From: Leucaena leucocephala
Taxonomy: Eukaryota; Streptophyta; Magnoliopsida; Fabales; Fabaceae
Direction of reading: 5' to 3'
Assembly (NCBI GenBank): GCA_037074615.1
Contig: CM073549.1
Location: 5,275,001-5,339,000, forward strand
Length of the DNA: 64,000 bases
A program made the position numbers and the translations under genes. The notes under the pieces are model-generated. The model was not told the origin of the DNA and searched no databases. It was given only the letters and a program-made list of their open reading frames with translations. Positions within the stretch are counted from its first letter, which is position 1. Every line of letters begins with the position of its first letter. Below are positions 1 to 12,516 of the stretch, piece after piece.

Positions 1-171
1 ATACATAAACACTAAAATTAGATTAGTTAATTGTTTACATATCTAAAAATATATGGTCCACAAAAAAAGTTAGATATGTTGGTTATATAGTGTAAAAAAA
101 TAGGCATAAAATAGAAAATAACTTTGTGGATCACTGGAGGAGTTAAACATATATAGGTCTCTGCGACATTG

Positions 172-178
172 TATAAAT
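172..178 (+). promoter_or_regulatory. TATA box of the GDSL gene
   Basis: TATAAAT lies 53 bp upstream of the GDSL start codon, with a pyrimidine-rich leader (tcatttcctctccaacc) between them. Spacing and sequence fit a plant core promoter. The transcription start is not otherwise visible. Confidence 0.5.
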
Positions 179-230
179 TAAAGTCTCATTTGGCCTCAAT
201 TCATTTCCTCTCCAACCTTTTACCCTTCTA

Positions 231-2123
231 ATGGCTCATTCTGATTCATCATCTCCTCCACTCAGGTCTCTGCAACAACGAATAACTCTGTCACTGCTAC
301 TATATGCAGCTGCGTTATCATCACCATCACCATCAACATCAGTATCAGTCATTCCCACCACACAAGTACGCGCCTTCATATCTATCTTCAGCTTTGGTGA
401 CTCCATTGTTGATACCGGAAACTTATATTTCAGCTCCCCACCACCACCACCACCTTACAGGCACAGCTTTTTTCCTCCCTACGGCCAAACCTACTTCCGT
501 CACCCCACCGGAAGATGCTCCGATGGCCGTCTTATCATTGACTTCATCGGTAACGCTCAGATGTTGGACTTAATCCTTCGTTCTATCTGTTAGCTATCCT
601 TGCACTTCTGAGACTTTAAATATCGTCTATTTCAACTTTTTCTTAAACATGCAAAAATAATGTTTTATATATAGAATTGTTGTTGCTATATATGCAGCTG
701 AGTCATTAAGCATTCCATTGGTGAAACCATATCAAGGAATTAAGAATGGTGAAGTAAGAAATTGGAACAAAGAGGAGGGAGTGAATTTTGCTGTTGCTGG
801 AGCAACTGCTTTGAATGTAAGTTTCTTTGAAGAGAGAGGTATTTATAATGTCATGACCAATGATTCTCTCAGAGTTCAACTGGGCTGGTTCAAGCAATTA
901 TTGCCTTCCATCTGCAATTCTTCCTCAAGTAAGTTCCTCATGGAATTATGGTACTCATATATATAATTGAAGTTTAGAAGAGTCAAACTTCAATGGAACA
1001 TATATATTAATGTTCTATCTTATTACAGGCTGCAAGGAAGTGTTTGAGAAGTCACTGTTTCTGGTGGGAGAAATAGGAGGCAATGATTTTAATAAACCTT
1101 TTGCCCTGCGAAGGAGTTTAGCAGAGATCAAAACTTACGTGCCTCATGTGATTAATTCAATCTCTTCAACTATAAGTGTAAGATTTTTTTAAATTCTATG
1201 CAATCATTTGATCAGCTATAGAAACATGTATATATGTATATCTCTTTATGTGGGTATTGTATCTTAATACTTTTTATGAATGAGCTAACTGGAATTTGTG
1301 GTCGCAGGATTTGATAGATGTAGGAGCTCAAACGCTCATTGTTCCTGGGAATTTACCAATAGGATGCAGTGCGTCGTATTTAACATTGCATGCGAGCAAA
1401 CATAAGAATGACTATGACAAAGCAGGTTGCTTGATTTGGTTAAACAAGTTTGCAGAATACTACAACCACAGGCTTCAAGCTGAACTCAATCACCTTCAAG
1501 AGCTTCATCCTCACGCCAATATCATTTATGCTGATTATTATAATGCTGCATTGCTACTCTATCATTCTCCCACAAAATTTGGTACTCTTCGTCCTTAATA
1601 TAAGAGTTACTTATTTAATTTGAGTAAGTTAAGAAAGTTAAATAAATTATTTAATTATAACAAATGTGATATGCTATTATCTCAAAAATACTCATATATA
1701 ATATTAGATTAAATATTAGTTTGAGGAAAAAAATAAATATTAGAGATATAACAGATCTACGTTTTATAATTAGGACCAAAACTAACTTATTAATTGGTTC
1801 CTATATTTAAAATCGGAGGAATATCATATCTAGTGTGTGTTAATTTTTTGAGATAAATGACAGGTTTTACAGGTCTGAAAGCTTGTTGTGGAAGTGGAGG
1901 TGCATACAATTACAATTATTCAAAAAGATGTGGAGATGAAGGAGTGAAAGCTTGTGATAATGCTTCAAAGTACATAAGTTGGGATGGTGTTCATTTGACA
2001 GAAGCTGCATACAAATTGATCACAAGAGTGTTAATAAAAGGATCGTACACTGTTCCTAAATTTGATGACCTGCGGTTGAAGAATAAAGCCTCTGAAAAAT
2101 CTAACAGCCTTGTGTTAGAATAA
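231..2123 (+). CDS. GDSL esterase/lipase, five exons, intact
   Basis: Secreted SGNH-hydrolase of the plant GDSL family, predicted to hydrolyse ester substrates in the apoplast or secretory pathway. Exons by GT-AG junctions: 231-549, 698-928, 1029-1177, 1308-1581 and 1864-2123; they total 1233 nt (410 aa) and stay in frame across all four introns. The N-terminus is hydrophobic (residues ~17-30), consistent with a signal peptide. Block I is FGDSIVDTGN with the nucleophile Ser58; the block III motif GEIGGND is in exon 3; the C-terminal SWDGVH holds Asp365 and His368. Residues such as FPPYGQTYF, PTGRCSDGRLIIDFIAES and VPGNLPIGCS are typical of the Arabidopsis At1g28590-like clade. The protein is slightly longer than the usual 360-390 aa because of a Ser/Pro-rich N-terminus and a polar C-terminal tail. 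The true substrate cannot be read from sequence. Confidence 0.93.
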
Positions 2124-2448
2124 CCATACTTTAATTCAAAAGTAATTAGTTCAATCCCCAATGCTTGTTCTCTCTTTAATCAGCACCTTTAAGGATGATA
2201 CTTTATCTCCTCAATGTTCCATGGCTCTTGCTTCAGCCTCCAAATCATATTAATATTACTTCTCTAATCCTATCTGTAAAGTAGTGAGTAGTTTTTTTTT
2301 TATCTAATTTATAAGGCAAATAAACTTTTTTTTAATAATAAATTTTATAACGAGAAAATTTTTAATAATTTTTTTAAAATATTTAAATTTAACTGCCGTA
2401 ATTAATATTTACACTTTATAGTTCAGGATATTTAATTTTTTTTTGTAC

Positions 2449-2545
2449 AAGAATTTTTTTAAAAAGGTTAAACTCACCCACGATTTAAGGGTAGGGTGAA
2501 GTCTCTTTTCTTCTTAGGCGATACTAATGTTAGGCAGGGTGACAC
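2449..2545. repeat. Dispersed repeat, copy 1 (pair with 5240-5345)
   Basis: A ~100-bp segment (ctcaccca... ggtaggg... cttcttaggcgatactaat) recurs in diverged form at 5240-5345. It somewhat resembles the 3' half of the SINE at 57322-57505 (aaaattttgttaggagactcaccca). It may be a truncated SINE tail; family assignment is weak. Confidence 0.35.
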
Positions 2546-2576
2546 TGTTAATTATTTTTAGATATAAATTTAAATA

Positions 2577-3035
2577 CCTAAGAGTTTGGAAAAGAGCTTA
2601 TGAAAAAAGGATTTTTAGACAGCTTTTAGAAAATGGCTTCTAAAAAAGAGCTTGTGAAAAAAAATAGTTCTGAAAAAATAAATGTTTGGATAATTAATAG
2701 TAGAAGGGTTTTTGTGATTGGTAAATTACTAAAAAGGGTATGATTTTATTAAAAATATGAGAGATGAGAGAAGAGAGAGGGTGTAGAAGAGAGAGGAGAG
2801 AGGAGAGAGGGTGGAGAGGAGAAATGAGAGAGGAGAGAGGGTGAAAAAAAGTAAGGATAAAATAATAATTAGGTAGTTTATAAGCCTTTTTACTGTTCTA
2901 GAAGCTAGTCTGAGTAACTTATTCAAAACTTTAATTTTAAACTATGGTTTGCTCCAAAAGTTCTTTTGGACAAATATGATTGTTTATTTTAAAATTTTTT
3001 TAAACTAAGATTTAGGTCAAAAGTCTTTTTAAAAT
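2577..3035 (-). mobile_element. Old Tourist-like MITE relative with purine-rich core
   Basis: An AT-rich element with a GAGAGA core (~2757-2850) flanked by sequence matching, in reverse orientation, the elements at 14739-15278 and 62470-63024 (for example ttactaaaaagggtatgatt and the agtaaggataaaataataatt block). The termini are decayed and no target duplication could be fixed, so the ends are approximate. The open frame across the core is low complexity and not a gene. Confidence 0.5.
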
Positions 3036-3908
3036 TGTAGACGGGGGTTTCCTACCCACACTAATTCATGATATTTAAATTGATTAATGATTATGGCATC
3101 TGGAACAAGGCTGAACCCCAAATACAAAAGCATTATACGCATCTGATTCAATGTCGGTAAAACGCCATGCGTACGTCCAAGATAGCCAATAAAAAATTTA
3201 TTACTCGGGAAAATTTTGTACTCGAAATCTCAAATATACCATTTTGATTTTTATTATAAGTCTTTTATATAAAAATTTTTAGTTTAAATATAAATCTATT
3301 TAAAGGGTTATTACTAGCTATGTTTCAATTGTTAGCCCTAATAACCAACATGTTAGACAAATTTTAGCTTCAGTTGGTCTCACTTTTTTCTATTTGTTTT
3401 CTTCTAGGATTATAAAGTCTAATTTTATTATAGAAATTTTTGTATAGAAGCTGTTGGAATTCAAAATTTTTATTTTTAAATTTAATATTATCTTAAAAGT
3501 ATTAAAAAAAAGTAATAATATTATCTATACCCGTTAAAGATGTTAATGGTTAAAGTTAACTTTTTAAGGGTCAACATTAAATTTTTTAACAATTAAAGTG
3601 ATTTTAATACTTTTTTAACACTTTTGAGATAATATTAATCCAAGAGAAATTTTTATATATTTAAAGTTCTTATGTAAAAATTTTTAAGATAAAATTAGAT
3701 AAGGTAAAATTGGACATGAACCCTTTCTTTTATTATGGATGGCTACAAATGCACACTCTTGTACTCTATACAACCAAATTTTGGGACATTTTCTTGAAGA
3801 GAAGGGTTTTCATGTAGCGTTCATGTATTCACTTCTTGCTGGTTTTTTGGCTGTTGCTAGCTCACGGGTATCCTTCCATGGGAATCAAATTTGTTCAAGC
3901 CTTTAAGG

Positions 3909-4725
3909 TAGGGTGTGTATAAAATCCACAGCCTAATATATCTACCTGAGCTCATAATAAAATAGCTCTGCCCAGCCTGATAATTATAGGGCAGGGCTGG
4001 ACACCGGGCTACAAAATACAGCCCATACTTTTTTCGAGTTGGGCACCGGGCAGGGGGCTGCCCTACCTTGCCTATGAGCACCCCTTCTTTTATTTTTTTT
4101 TACTTTTTTTTCCTAGATACTACACTTGGAAGAGAGAATATGATGACTACTAGTGACTAGAGGGTCATTTTAAAAATATGAGTAGTTAAGTAGGTAAGTT
4201 GCATATTTTAATATTTATAACTATATTAATTTTTTTTTAACTTTACTAATCATAATATGATTATATTATAAATTATAATTATTTATTTTATTTTTTTCAA
4301 ATCCTTAATCTTTGTTAACATTGGAAAGATTGATGCAAAATTGCAATTACAAACTACTTAGACTTTAAAGCTTTTTTTTTTTATATGCAATGGATTTTAA
4401 GATTTTAATTATTATCTTTTTTTTTGTACTACAATTATTATCTTTTTGTTGCTTTATTCTTAGTAATTATATATATTATTTAACTCTTGAAGACATATGA
4501 ATATGGTATTATTTTAGAAGTTCATAATTGTAATTTTTTTTTCACAACATAAGCATGTCATCATGACTTGGGCATGCCCAGCCCACCCATGCCTAGCCTA
4601 AAATAGTTAGGACTTTTATCAAGTTGGGCAGGGTATCGGGCAGCAAAATGCAGCCCATATTTTTTTTCGGGCAGGGCACCGGGTAAGGGGCTGCCTTGCC
4701 TAGCCCTGCCCCATGCACACCCCTA
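3909..4725. mobile_element. hAT-type non-autonomous element, GGGCAGGG family
   Basis: The ends are TAGGGTGTGTAT and ATGCACACCCCTA, with long GC-rich subterminal inverted repeats (gcccagc/gggcaggg/caccggg) around an AT-rich core. An 8-bp target duplication with one mismatch flanks it (CTTTAAGG at 3901-3908, CTTCAAGG at 4726-4733), as expected for hAT elements. Related copies: 47447-48224, 51604-52410 and a partial at the window end. There is no transposase. Confidence 0.8.
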
Positions 4726-4979
4726 CTTCAAGGTACCATCAGGCACTGTAGCTTAGTTTGGATGGAAGGAAAAATGGGAAGAAAATAAGGGAGAAATAGT
4801 ATAAAAGAAAACTTCTAAAAATAGTAATTTAGAAATTTTTCTCGTTAATATTCTTGCCTTTCTAATTTTCTCACATTCTAAGGGTAAATGTAGGCATGTC
4901 TTCTATATTATAATGGGAATTTGAACTTCAATTTGTCTTGTTGATATTATATAACTTTTTTTGTTTTAAATATTATATA

Positions 4980-5372
4980 CTCCATTCGTTCTTAATTATA
5001 AGAACTAAATGTGAGATTGGATTTATTCCTACATATAAGATCACAATCAACTTTGTCTTTTAGAATTATAATTTTTCCTATATATATGATTGCAGATATT
5101 AACGGGTATCTATTAGGGCTAATTAAAATGAAATGCATAGGATTGAAATGTATATTTTAAAAAAACTAACACAAAATTATTATAATTTATTTATTTAATT
5201 TATTTAAATTAATTAAATAGATTTTATAATTTTTTTTTGCTTGTTACAAAATTTTTGCAAAGGGGTTGGGCTCACTCATTATCTAAGGATAGGGCAACAT
5301 ATTTCTTTCTTCTAAGCGATACTAATATCAAGTAGGACGAATAAAAGACCTTATAATTAGAAATGGATAGAG
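4980..5372. mobile_element. Stowaway-like MITE
   Basis: The left end CTCCATTCGTTCTTAATTATAAG and the right end CTTATAATTAGAAATGGATAGAG form terminal inverted repeats of the Stowaway (Tc1/mariner) type, flanked by TA on both sides. The ~393-bp interior is AT-rich and holds the dispersed repeat at 5240-5345. Confidence 0.65.
5240..5345. repeat. Dispersed repeat, copy 2 (pair with 2449-2545)
   Basis: Shares the order ctcact..., aggatagggc, ttctaagcgatactaat with the copy at 2449-2545. It lies inside the Stowaway-like element. Confidence 0.35.
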
Positions 5373-5921
5373 TACTTTTTAAGTCTTAACACATAAGCAT
5401 GAGGCCCTTTAGAAACAGATCTCCCACCAACAGTTAGGCCTCAAAGTTTTGAGAAGAGAATTTGCTTCTAGTTTGAGCCTAATGGTATGATCCAATGTGA
5501 AACAGTCTAAAATAATAAGTTTATTTTTTTTCTTAAATTTTGCTACATGTATATAACATTCGTAATCATGTTTATTAAAAATATATTTGATTCCCATAAT
5601 TATCTTTAAAATTAAGAAAATTGAAGATAAAGTCCAAAAAATAGCCAATCAATTTTGTCACGTGCCTTATCTATATTGTCTAAATATAGATAACAAAAAA
5701 GAAACCATATTGAATGGTTAAACATTCTTAACCAATATACACATTATTTTAACACTTCAAATATCATCGTCTCGCACCTTAAAAATATAGAGAAAATTTA
5801 AATTAAATTCTTTGCATCCAATTAGTCAAGTTTTCTAATTTTACTTTATCATATATCTTATTTTTATTTAACTTAAACCCAGGTAATTAGAGAACTTGAG
5901 GAGATGAATAAATGAATGCAG

Positions 5922-6070
5922 GCTGTAAGAATGTTCTTGGCAAGTAATTATTTCTCATTGGAGAAATTGGAGGCAATGACCTTAACTATCCTTTTGCTTT
6001 ACGAAAGAGCTTAATTGAGGTTAAAACATATGTGGGCCCTGTGATTAACGCGATCCCTTCAACTATGAGT
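5922..6070 (+). pseudogene. GDSL esterase exon-3 relic
   Basis: A 149-nt segment, exactly the length of exon 3 of the upstream GDSL gene, preceded by AG and followed by GT. It reads CKNVLGK-stop-LFLIGEIGGNDLNYPFALRKSLIE and onward, matching exon 3 including the block III motif GEIGGND, but with an in-frame TAA at 5945-5947 where the intact gene has Ser. No other GDSL exons are recognisable around it. It is best explained as the remnant of a tandem GDSL duplicate whose other exons have been lost or have decayed. Confidence 0.85.
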
Positions 6071-8047
6071 GTGAGATTTTTAAAATGCTATGCAACCTCT
6101 TTAGCATGCAAAGTGTAAGATTTTTGAAATACAATGCAAGAATTTCTTGGCTCTAGTTTTTCCTCAAATCTTAAGGTCAAAAACTCTCCAAATGAGCATC
6201 AGCCGTATCTAAAGATCTAGTTGTTTATAGAGTACAATGATATTGTGCTATCTATGTAGCTAATCTCATTTAATGGGAAAGGAACTGCCAACTGCTGAAA
6301 AATACAAGATTTATGACCAGATATCGGCTCCCTGAGGCTTTGTCCCATAACATATCTCTTGAAATTAGAAAGGTTTCTATGTATTGACCAAATGTCAGAA
6401 TTTCCTAGTGATTTGAAATCCAATTGCTACACTGTGTAATTTCCTAGTGATTATGCCACTGCAGGACGAAGGGACGACCAGAGCCGGAACAGAGCCAAAG
6501 TGAGTGGAAGCTTCCATGTGAAGAAAAGAGTAATAAGAATGACTGTGAATATGGGTGTCGAAGGGTTGATGTTAAGAGTAATGGATCACTGTTTCTGGGT
6601 TTTTTGAAGGAGTTTGAGAGACGTCGATGATATATATAAAGGTTGTGACTTGAGCGGCAAGGAAAAGCTCAAAGCTGGCGTTAGAAACTATGGGGAGCCA
6701 TGGAAGTTTGAAATCCTACAGAAAGAGCAGAGAAACAAGGGGAATGGAGAAAAACCAGCTAGTGACTCTAGGAACAATGGAAGAGACGCCTGGCTTTTTT
6801 TCGTTTCATGTAAAATTAAGCCTTTAGTCTCTCAAAATTGATTTCTAGACTTCAACTTTAGTCTCCTTCTTCTATGTGCTTCATGAAAGTTGACGTACAT
6901 ATTTTAGATAAGTATCTGATTTAGTCTCCTTTCTGTGGACTGTTGTTTGAGGGGTGGATTTACTTTCAGCATGGAGAGGGGTGGTGGGATTGCCGGGGGT
7001 TTGGGAGAATAAAATTGAAAATATATGCTCTCTTTGTTCATTTAATTAGCGGTGTTTGAACTTTGAAGGACCAGTTGTCATAATATTGTATACTAATAGT
7101 TTATTGTATAAGAAATTTTTGTCCACTTAAAAAATTATTAATAATTATTTTTTAATTTTACCTATATTTAATTCTCATTAAAAAAACTGGATTTGTAAAT
7201 ATTTTAATAAAAAATAATTTAGAAAACTTTAATAATTTAATTGTTACTTTTTATATGAGAAAATTAATTAAAATAGACTTATAATAACTATATTTTGTTC
7301 ATTGATTAATATTTTTTATAATATTAACTAGTTTATATTATCAGATATCTCAATTTTAAGATTTAGGGTTCTCCCTCCCAATATATTTTCCCAATATATT
7401 TTTTAACCAAATGTTCATTGAATGATTTGAGGGTCACTATGTTATGCTATTGATTAACCGCCAAGACATATTTTTTGTTATTCTGGAGGGGAGATCAATG
7501 TCTACCTTTTATAATTAATTAACTATTTTTTTTATCATTAATATAAAAATTAGATAATTAATTTAAATAAATAAAAAAATAATTAAATTATTTATTTATA
7601 ATAAATATATATTAAATTTTTTATAATATTTTTCTTAATCATGTGTATTATAATTATAATTTGATAGATCTCCTTTATAATGTCTAATTAATAAGTAGAG
7701 TTAAGAGAAAAAAAATTATAAAATTAAAAAATAAAGTGAATTGATGTCATATATTTATAATTAAATTAATTTTTTTTTAACTTTTATATTTAGAATAATT
7801 GGTAGTATGTACATGGTAGCCACATCATTGTTGTCTGCTGAGTCATTATCCATGTTGTGCCTTGTTGTCCACATCAGCGCCTATACAAATATCATCCTTT
7901 TTTTAAAGAAAAAATAAATGAAATAAAACTCACAATGGGGAAAAAATACTCGCGGACCAAATTGACTTGATAGAAGAGACAATCCAGAGATTTTATCCGC
8001 ATTCCTCAGCCCACAGCCTATGAGCCCGATGGAGATCGTTCCAAGCT
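6071..8047. other. Intergenic region between GDSL relic and CHLI
   Basis: About 2 kb. 6119-6840 has near-gene base composition (possible old exon or UTR), and a 75-codon open frame at 6614-6841 starts MRDVDDIYKG, but I recognise no family. 7080-7800 is very AT-rich and empty. 7960-8047 is the likely CHLI promoter/leader, with no clear TATA element. Confidence 0.4.
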
Positions 8048-8104
8048 ATGACTCTGTATAAACACACTTCGCTACCCGCAGTCGCTGTTACTACTTTTCC
8101 GATA

Positions 8105-10763
8105 ATGGCGTCTACGTTGGGCATTTCTTCCTTCGCTACCTTGCCCCGCTACCTCTATTCTCCTTCTCACAAGCATTTGATTCGTTCTCTCTCTTTACCA
8201 CCGGGTATGCAAAATTCGTTCCATATCAAAATCAACACTTTACTCCTTACTATTTTTGTTTGGAATGTATTTGCAACAAGGCCAATCGGGAGCTTTTTGC
8301 GCCAAAAGTATGAAAATATTATGGGGTTGTTACTTGTTAGGGTTTTTAGTTTAGGGTCGATGGTGTTGCTAACTGATATAGTGTAGTTTATTGACAATCT
8401 TGAGTGTTTGTGGCTTTGCTTTGCAGGGCAGAATTGTGGACGGAAGTTTTATGGCGGAATTGGAATTCATGGCATAAAGGGAAGGTCTCAGTTCTCAGTT
8501 GCAAGTGTTGCTACTGATTTGAACTCTGTAGAACAACAGGTAGGCAAGAATATTCATTTCTGGGATTTGTTATCTCTTTCTTCATTCTTGTGTTGCCAGC
8601 ACTTTGTTGGGCGTTCATTGGGACGAAATAAATGTTAATCTAAAATAATGGGGTTTGGATCTTAGCGGGTGGAAAAAATTTAGCACGCAGGGCGTTTGTT
8701 AGAAAGACTTTCATTTATTTATTTGTTTGTTTGTTTGTTTGTTGATACATAATATGTAAAATAACTATAGCTATTGACACATTCTCTGCTAGTAGTTGAA
8801 TGATGTTCAGCCAGCGTATCTCAAGTTGGAACTTCCGTTTTTTAATAGCTTCCATACCATGAGGATCATCTTCAAAGGTTGTTTAATCTTCCATAATTCC
8901 TTCATGTTAAAAGAAATGTTTGTTCATGCAGAGACCATAAACATGAGACCTATAGCCGTCCCTTGTATTTGAATTCTCCATTATTGAGTCATCTGAACGT
9001 CCATTTTTTTTTTTGGGTGAAGCACTTATTAAAAGAGCTCATGTACCATTTGGCCATCTATTGTACTAGGTTTTGGTGATACTACCATTTATATATTAAT
9101 GAGTGCTTTTTGTCGAAGCCATGCAATTCACCTTTATTCATGGTTTAGTTGATATTTCCATGGTGGGTCTTGGTTCTGATTGAGTGTACAACAATTCATA
9201 CTCCTTGAACTTCAGTAGTTGATCTTTAGTCTTGTTTGTGGCAGGCTTTAATTGGCTCATTGAACACCAATAGTTTTCTTTGGTTAATTTTGGCTTCATT
9301 TGGGATTCAGATCCTATAGCCTTGGAGACTCCAGTACCAATGAGTTGAAACTTGGTGAAAATTCACAATTTCAACTGAAGCAAATATTTTGAAGATAAAA
9401 TTTTTGGACTATTGAGAATTCTATATTTCATTTCAGCATCCATAAGAATCGTGTTGTTGTAGTAGTTGTAGATGTGGATTGTTGTTTGGGAGATGTAGAA
9501 GGTTTTGTTCAACTCGAGGTTTGTTTCCTTTTTATTGATCATGATTGCAATATACATGATTGAATGTTAACCTTTTCGCTTTTCCTTTTAAATGTATGTT
9601 TTTAATTGCATATGAAATCTGTAAACTTACTGTTTTCAGGCTTAGAAGATTGCTTACTTGTTTCTTATGCCTTTAGTCACATAAGAACTCTATGATCTTA
9701 TTGCTTTCAGGTTCAGAAGATTGTTTTTGAAGATAGCCAGAGACCTGTGTATCCATTTTCTGCTATAGTGGGACAGGATGAGATGAAGCTTTGCCTTCTC
9801 CTTAATGTGATTGATTCCAAGATTGGAGGTGTAATGATCATGGGTGACAGAGGAACCGGGAAGTCCACAACAGTAAGGTCATTGGTTGATTTGCTTCCTG
9901 AAATTAAAGTTGTTGCTGGCGATCCATATAATTCAGATCCAGAAGATCCAGAGTTCATGGGTATCGAAGTGAGAGAGTGTGTTATGAGAGGAGATCAACT
10001 TCAGGTTGCGATGACCAAAATCAACATGGTTGATTTGCCTTTGGGTGCAACAGAGGATAGAGTCTGTGGGACAATCGACATCGAAAAAGCTTTGACTGAA
10101 GGTGTCAAGGCATTCGAGCCTGGTCTACTAGCCAAAGCTAACAGGGGAATCCTCTATGTTGACGAAGTTAATCTTCTAGACGATCACTTAGTGGATGTCT
10201 TATTGGATTCTGCTGCATCCGGTTGGAACACGGTGGAGAGAGAGGGCATTTCAATCTCGCATCCTGCTCGGTTCATTCTGATCGGCTCAGGCAACCCAGA
10301 AGAAGGAGAGCTTAGGCCACAGTTGCTCGATAGATTCGGAATGCATGCTCAAGTGGGCACTGTAAAGGATCCCGAGCTAAGAGTGAAGATAGTGGAGGAG
10401 AGAGCTCGATTCGACAAAAACCCGAAGGAATTCCGAGATTCTTACAAAGCAGAGCAAGAGAAGCTGCATAACCAAATAGGCCAAGCAAGGAGTTTTCTTC
10501 CTCGTGTCCAAATTGAGCAAGATCTCAAGGTAAAAATCTCCAAGGTTTGTGCTGAGCTAAATGTGGATGGATTAAGAGGAGACATAGTAACAAATAGAGC
10601 TGCAAAAGCTTTGGCTGCTCTTAAGGGAAGAGACAAAGTAAGTGCAGAAGATATTGCCACTGTCATCCCCAACTGCTTGAGACACCGTCTTAGGAAGGAT
10701 CCCTTGGAATCAATTGACTCAGGATTACTTGTCAGTGAGAAATTTTATGAGGTCTTCACCTGA
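8105..10763 (+). CDS. CHLI: Magnesium chelatase subunit I (CHLI), three exons, intact
   Basis: AAA+ ATPase subunit of chloroplast Mg-chelatase. With CHLD and CHLH it inserts Mg2+ into protoporphyrin IX, the first committed step of chlorophyll synthesis. Exons 8105-8204, 8427-8539 and 9711-10763 total 1266 nt (421 aa), the usual CHLI length (~420). The N-terminal ~75 residues form a Ser-rich chloroplast transit peptide ending in the typical SVASVATDLNSVEQQ. Walker A is GDRGTGKST (116-124) and Walker B GILYVDEVNLL (Asp222-Glu223). The IGSGNPEEGELRPQLLDRFG sensor/Arg-finger region and the LRHRLRKDPLESIDSG tail are present, as are the cysteines in KLCLLLNV and EDRVCGT (thioredoxin-linked in Arabidopsis). 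ATG 8105 was chosen because family members start MAS-LG and it has A at -3 and G at +4; an in-frame ATG at 8048 would add 19 residues. Confidence 0.96.
8713..8743. repeat. TTTR tetranucleotide microsatellite in CHLI intron 2
   Basis: TTTATTTATTTG followed by perfect TTTG repeats, inside the second CHLI intron. Confidence 0.85.
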
Positions 10764-10822
10764 AGGTGTGGCATCATAGGTACAACACAAATCCATTTGC
10801 TCTAATGTTCTTACCATGTTAC

Positions 10823-11074
10823 TCCCTTCGGTCTGAAATTTTTAGAACCAGTTTCTACGTTTACCTGCATTAATTATTGGTTAGTCTGGCTATATTAATT
10901 ATTGGTTTGCTCATTCTCTCTCTGACTCACTCACTCTTACCCCGTAAATAAGGGTGTTTTTAGAAAATAAGCTTCATTTTTTTATGTATTTATTGTCGTT
11001 AATCTATTTTAGCGAACCTTTTCGTCTTCGTAATTTGATTTTTGTATCTTATTAATAGGAACATAGAGAGAGTA
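10823..11074. mobile_element. Stowaway-like MITE, degenerate
   Basis: The left end CTCCCTTCGGTCTGAAATTTTTAG resembles Stowaway termini, and the right end ggaacatagagagag with flanking TA is the likely partner. The ends are imperfect. It lies just downstream of the CHLI stop codon and may contain the CHLI 3' UTR or polyadenylation region. Confidence 0.4.
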
Positions 11075-11694
11075 CTATTTCTTTGATTACACTTCCATCT
11101 CCTATTACTATGGGAATTTTCACTCTCCCTGGACATCAATGTTTAAAAGTGAGACATATAATGTGAATCTGTAGGCTTTCTGAGGATAAACTTCATCCCC
11201 TAATTTCTGAGAAGAGGTGGTTGCTTCCTAAAACTATAAGTTTATCTTCTAATGCTGTTTGATTAATTTACTTTTTGTCAAATTATCATCTAGGAATAAC
11301 TTGGAAAGAGTCTGATAATGAAGTGTGAACCATTAACTTGCTTGTTATATTAGCATAAATTTTGAATATGCAAGGTAAATTTAATTTAGCTTCTTATAAA
11401 TATTGGTATAATTTAAGATACAAACCCTTTTTCTCCCTTACTCAACATTTCCTTAACACATAATCTGGAGCTTCATAACGTACACCAGCTCATTAACATT
11501 AAGGAATCCTTTACTTACTGCACATAGGAATATAAAGCATCGAACTGTGAACTTACTTCTGCTAAAATATACAGGAAATCAGCTGCCCTGTGATGTAACT
11601 TCATACCATTAATGTTTACCCCTTTAATTTAATACTCCTCGGGTCTTTAATATAACATTTAGTTATATAATTTACACTATAAACTAAATAGGGA

Positions 11695-11695
<1 letters not shown>

Positions 11696-11734
<39 letters not shown>
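11696..11734. repeat. (TA)n microsatellite
   Basis: 39 bp of pure TA repeats. Confidence 0.95.
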
Positions 11735-11737
<3 letters not shown>

Positions 11738-12353
11738 TCAGGTTAAATTTGACCATGTCAGTAGCACAATTTAGTTCCCTTAATCAACTAGCGTGCAGTT
11801 CTGATTAGAGGTCAGTAATAGTCAATCTGACAAATTTCTCAAGAAAAACTTAGTTGAAAAATTACAATGTACAGATTTGTTATAATTATAATTATATAGT
11901 GAAAAGGGGTAATATTCATTAATACTTGGGATCTTTCCTCATTATGCGTATACTTCATTTATAATTTTTAATTTTTTGAACTAATGAACATAGCACACAC
12001 GCTGAACTTCCTGCTTCCGTTTCAAATTTTACGAAGTACTTTTTCATCACCTAAGCACACCCATAAAAGAAGGAATTTGGTAGTTCAAATTTCAAACGTT
12101 TTTTCAGCTTTACCTTGATTACTTAACGCTGGGGGAATGAAAAAGTAATTTCACTATACTCCTAAAAGCATTTTAGATGAAAGGGTATTATTTATCCTTA
12201 AAATCCATTAAATGACCTAAATATATTAGATCACAAAGAAGTGTGAATTAAATTCATGTTTGAATTGAAATTGAAATACGTTCCTCCCTTCTGAATCAGA
12301 TTACTTCAAGTTTAGAAGAAGTTGACAATAAGTTCTTTTAAAATTGACTATTT

Positions 12354-12516
12354 TTTTTTTTGCGTATGGCCTCCGGTATCCCATCCCCCGAAGAGGACAG
12401 ACTAATCCGTAGCACCCCCGGTCTAAAAGAACTTCTCAGGATTTGGGCCCATGTATGGTAGGTACGAGGTGCCTTGCCTCCCCCATTTACGAACAGCGGA
12501 CCAAGCCCTCATGGAC
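12354..12516 (-). mobile_element. SINE insertion with 16-bp target duplication
   Basis: A ~163-bp insert, relatively GC-rich in an AT-rich region, flanked by a perfect 16-bp duplication TTAAAATTGACTATTT (12338-12353 and 12517-12532). A poly-T run at the left end is the poly-A tail of a minus-strand element. On the minus strand it starts CCATGAGGGCTTGGTCCGC and contains ggggaggcaaggcacctcgta and gctacggattagtctgtcc, which resemble plant Au-like SINEs. No open frame. Confidence 0.85.

Noticed and set aside
6217..6423. 68-codon minus-strand frame
   Set aside because: Looks protein-like, but no motif was recognised and no neighbouring exons were seen.
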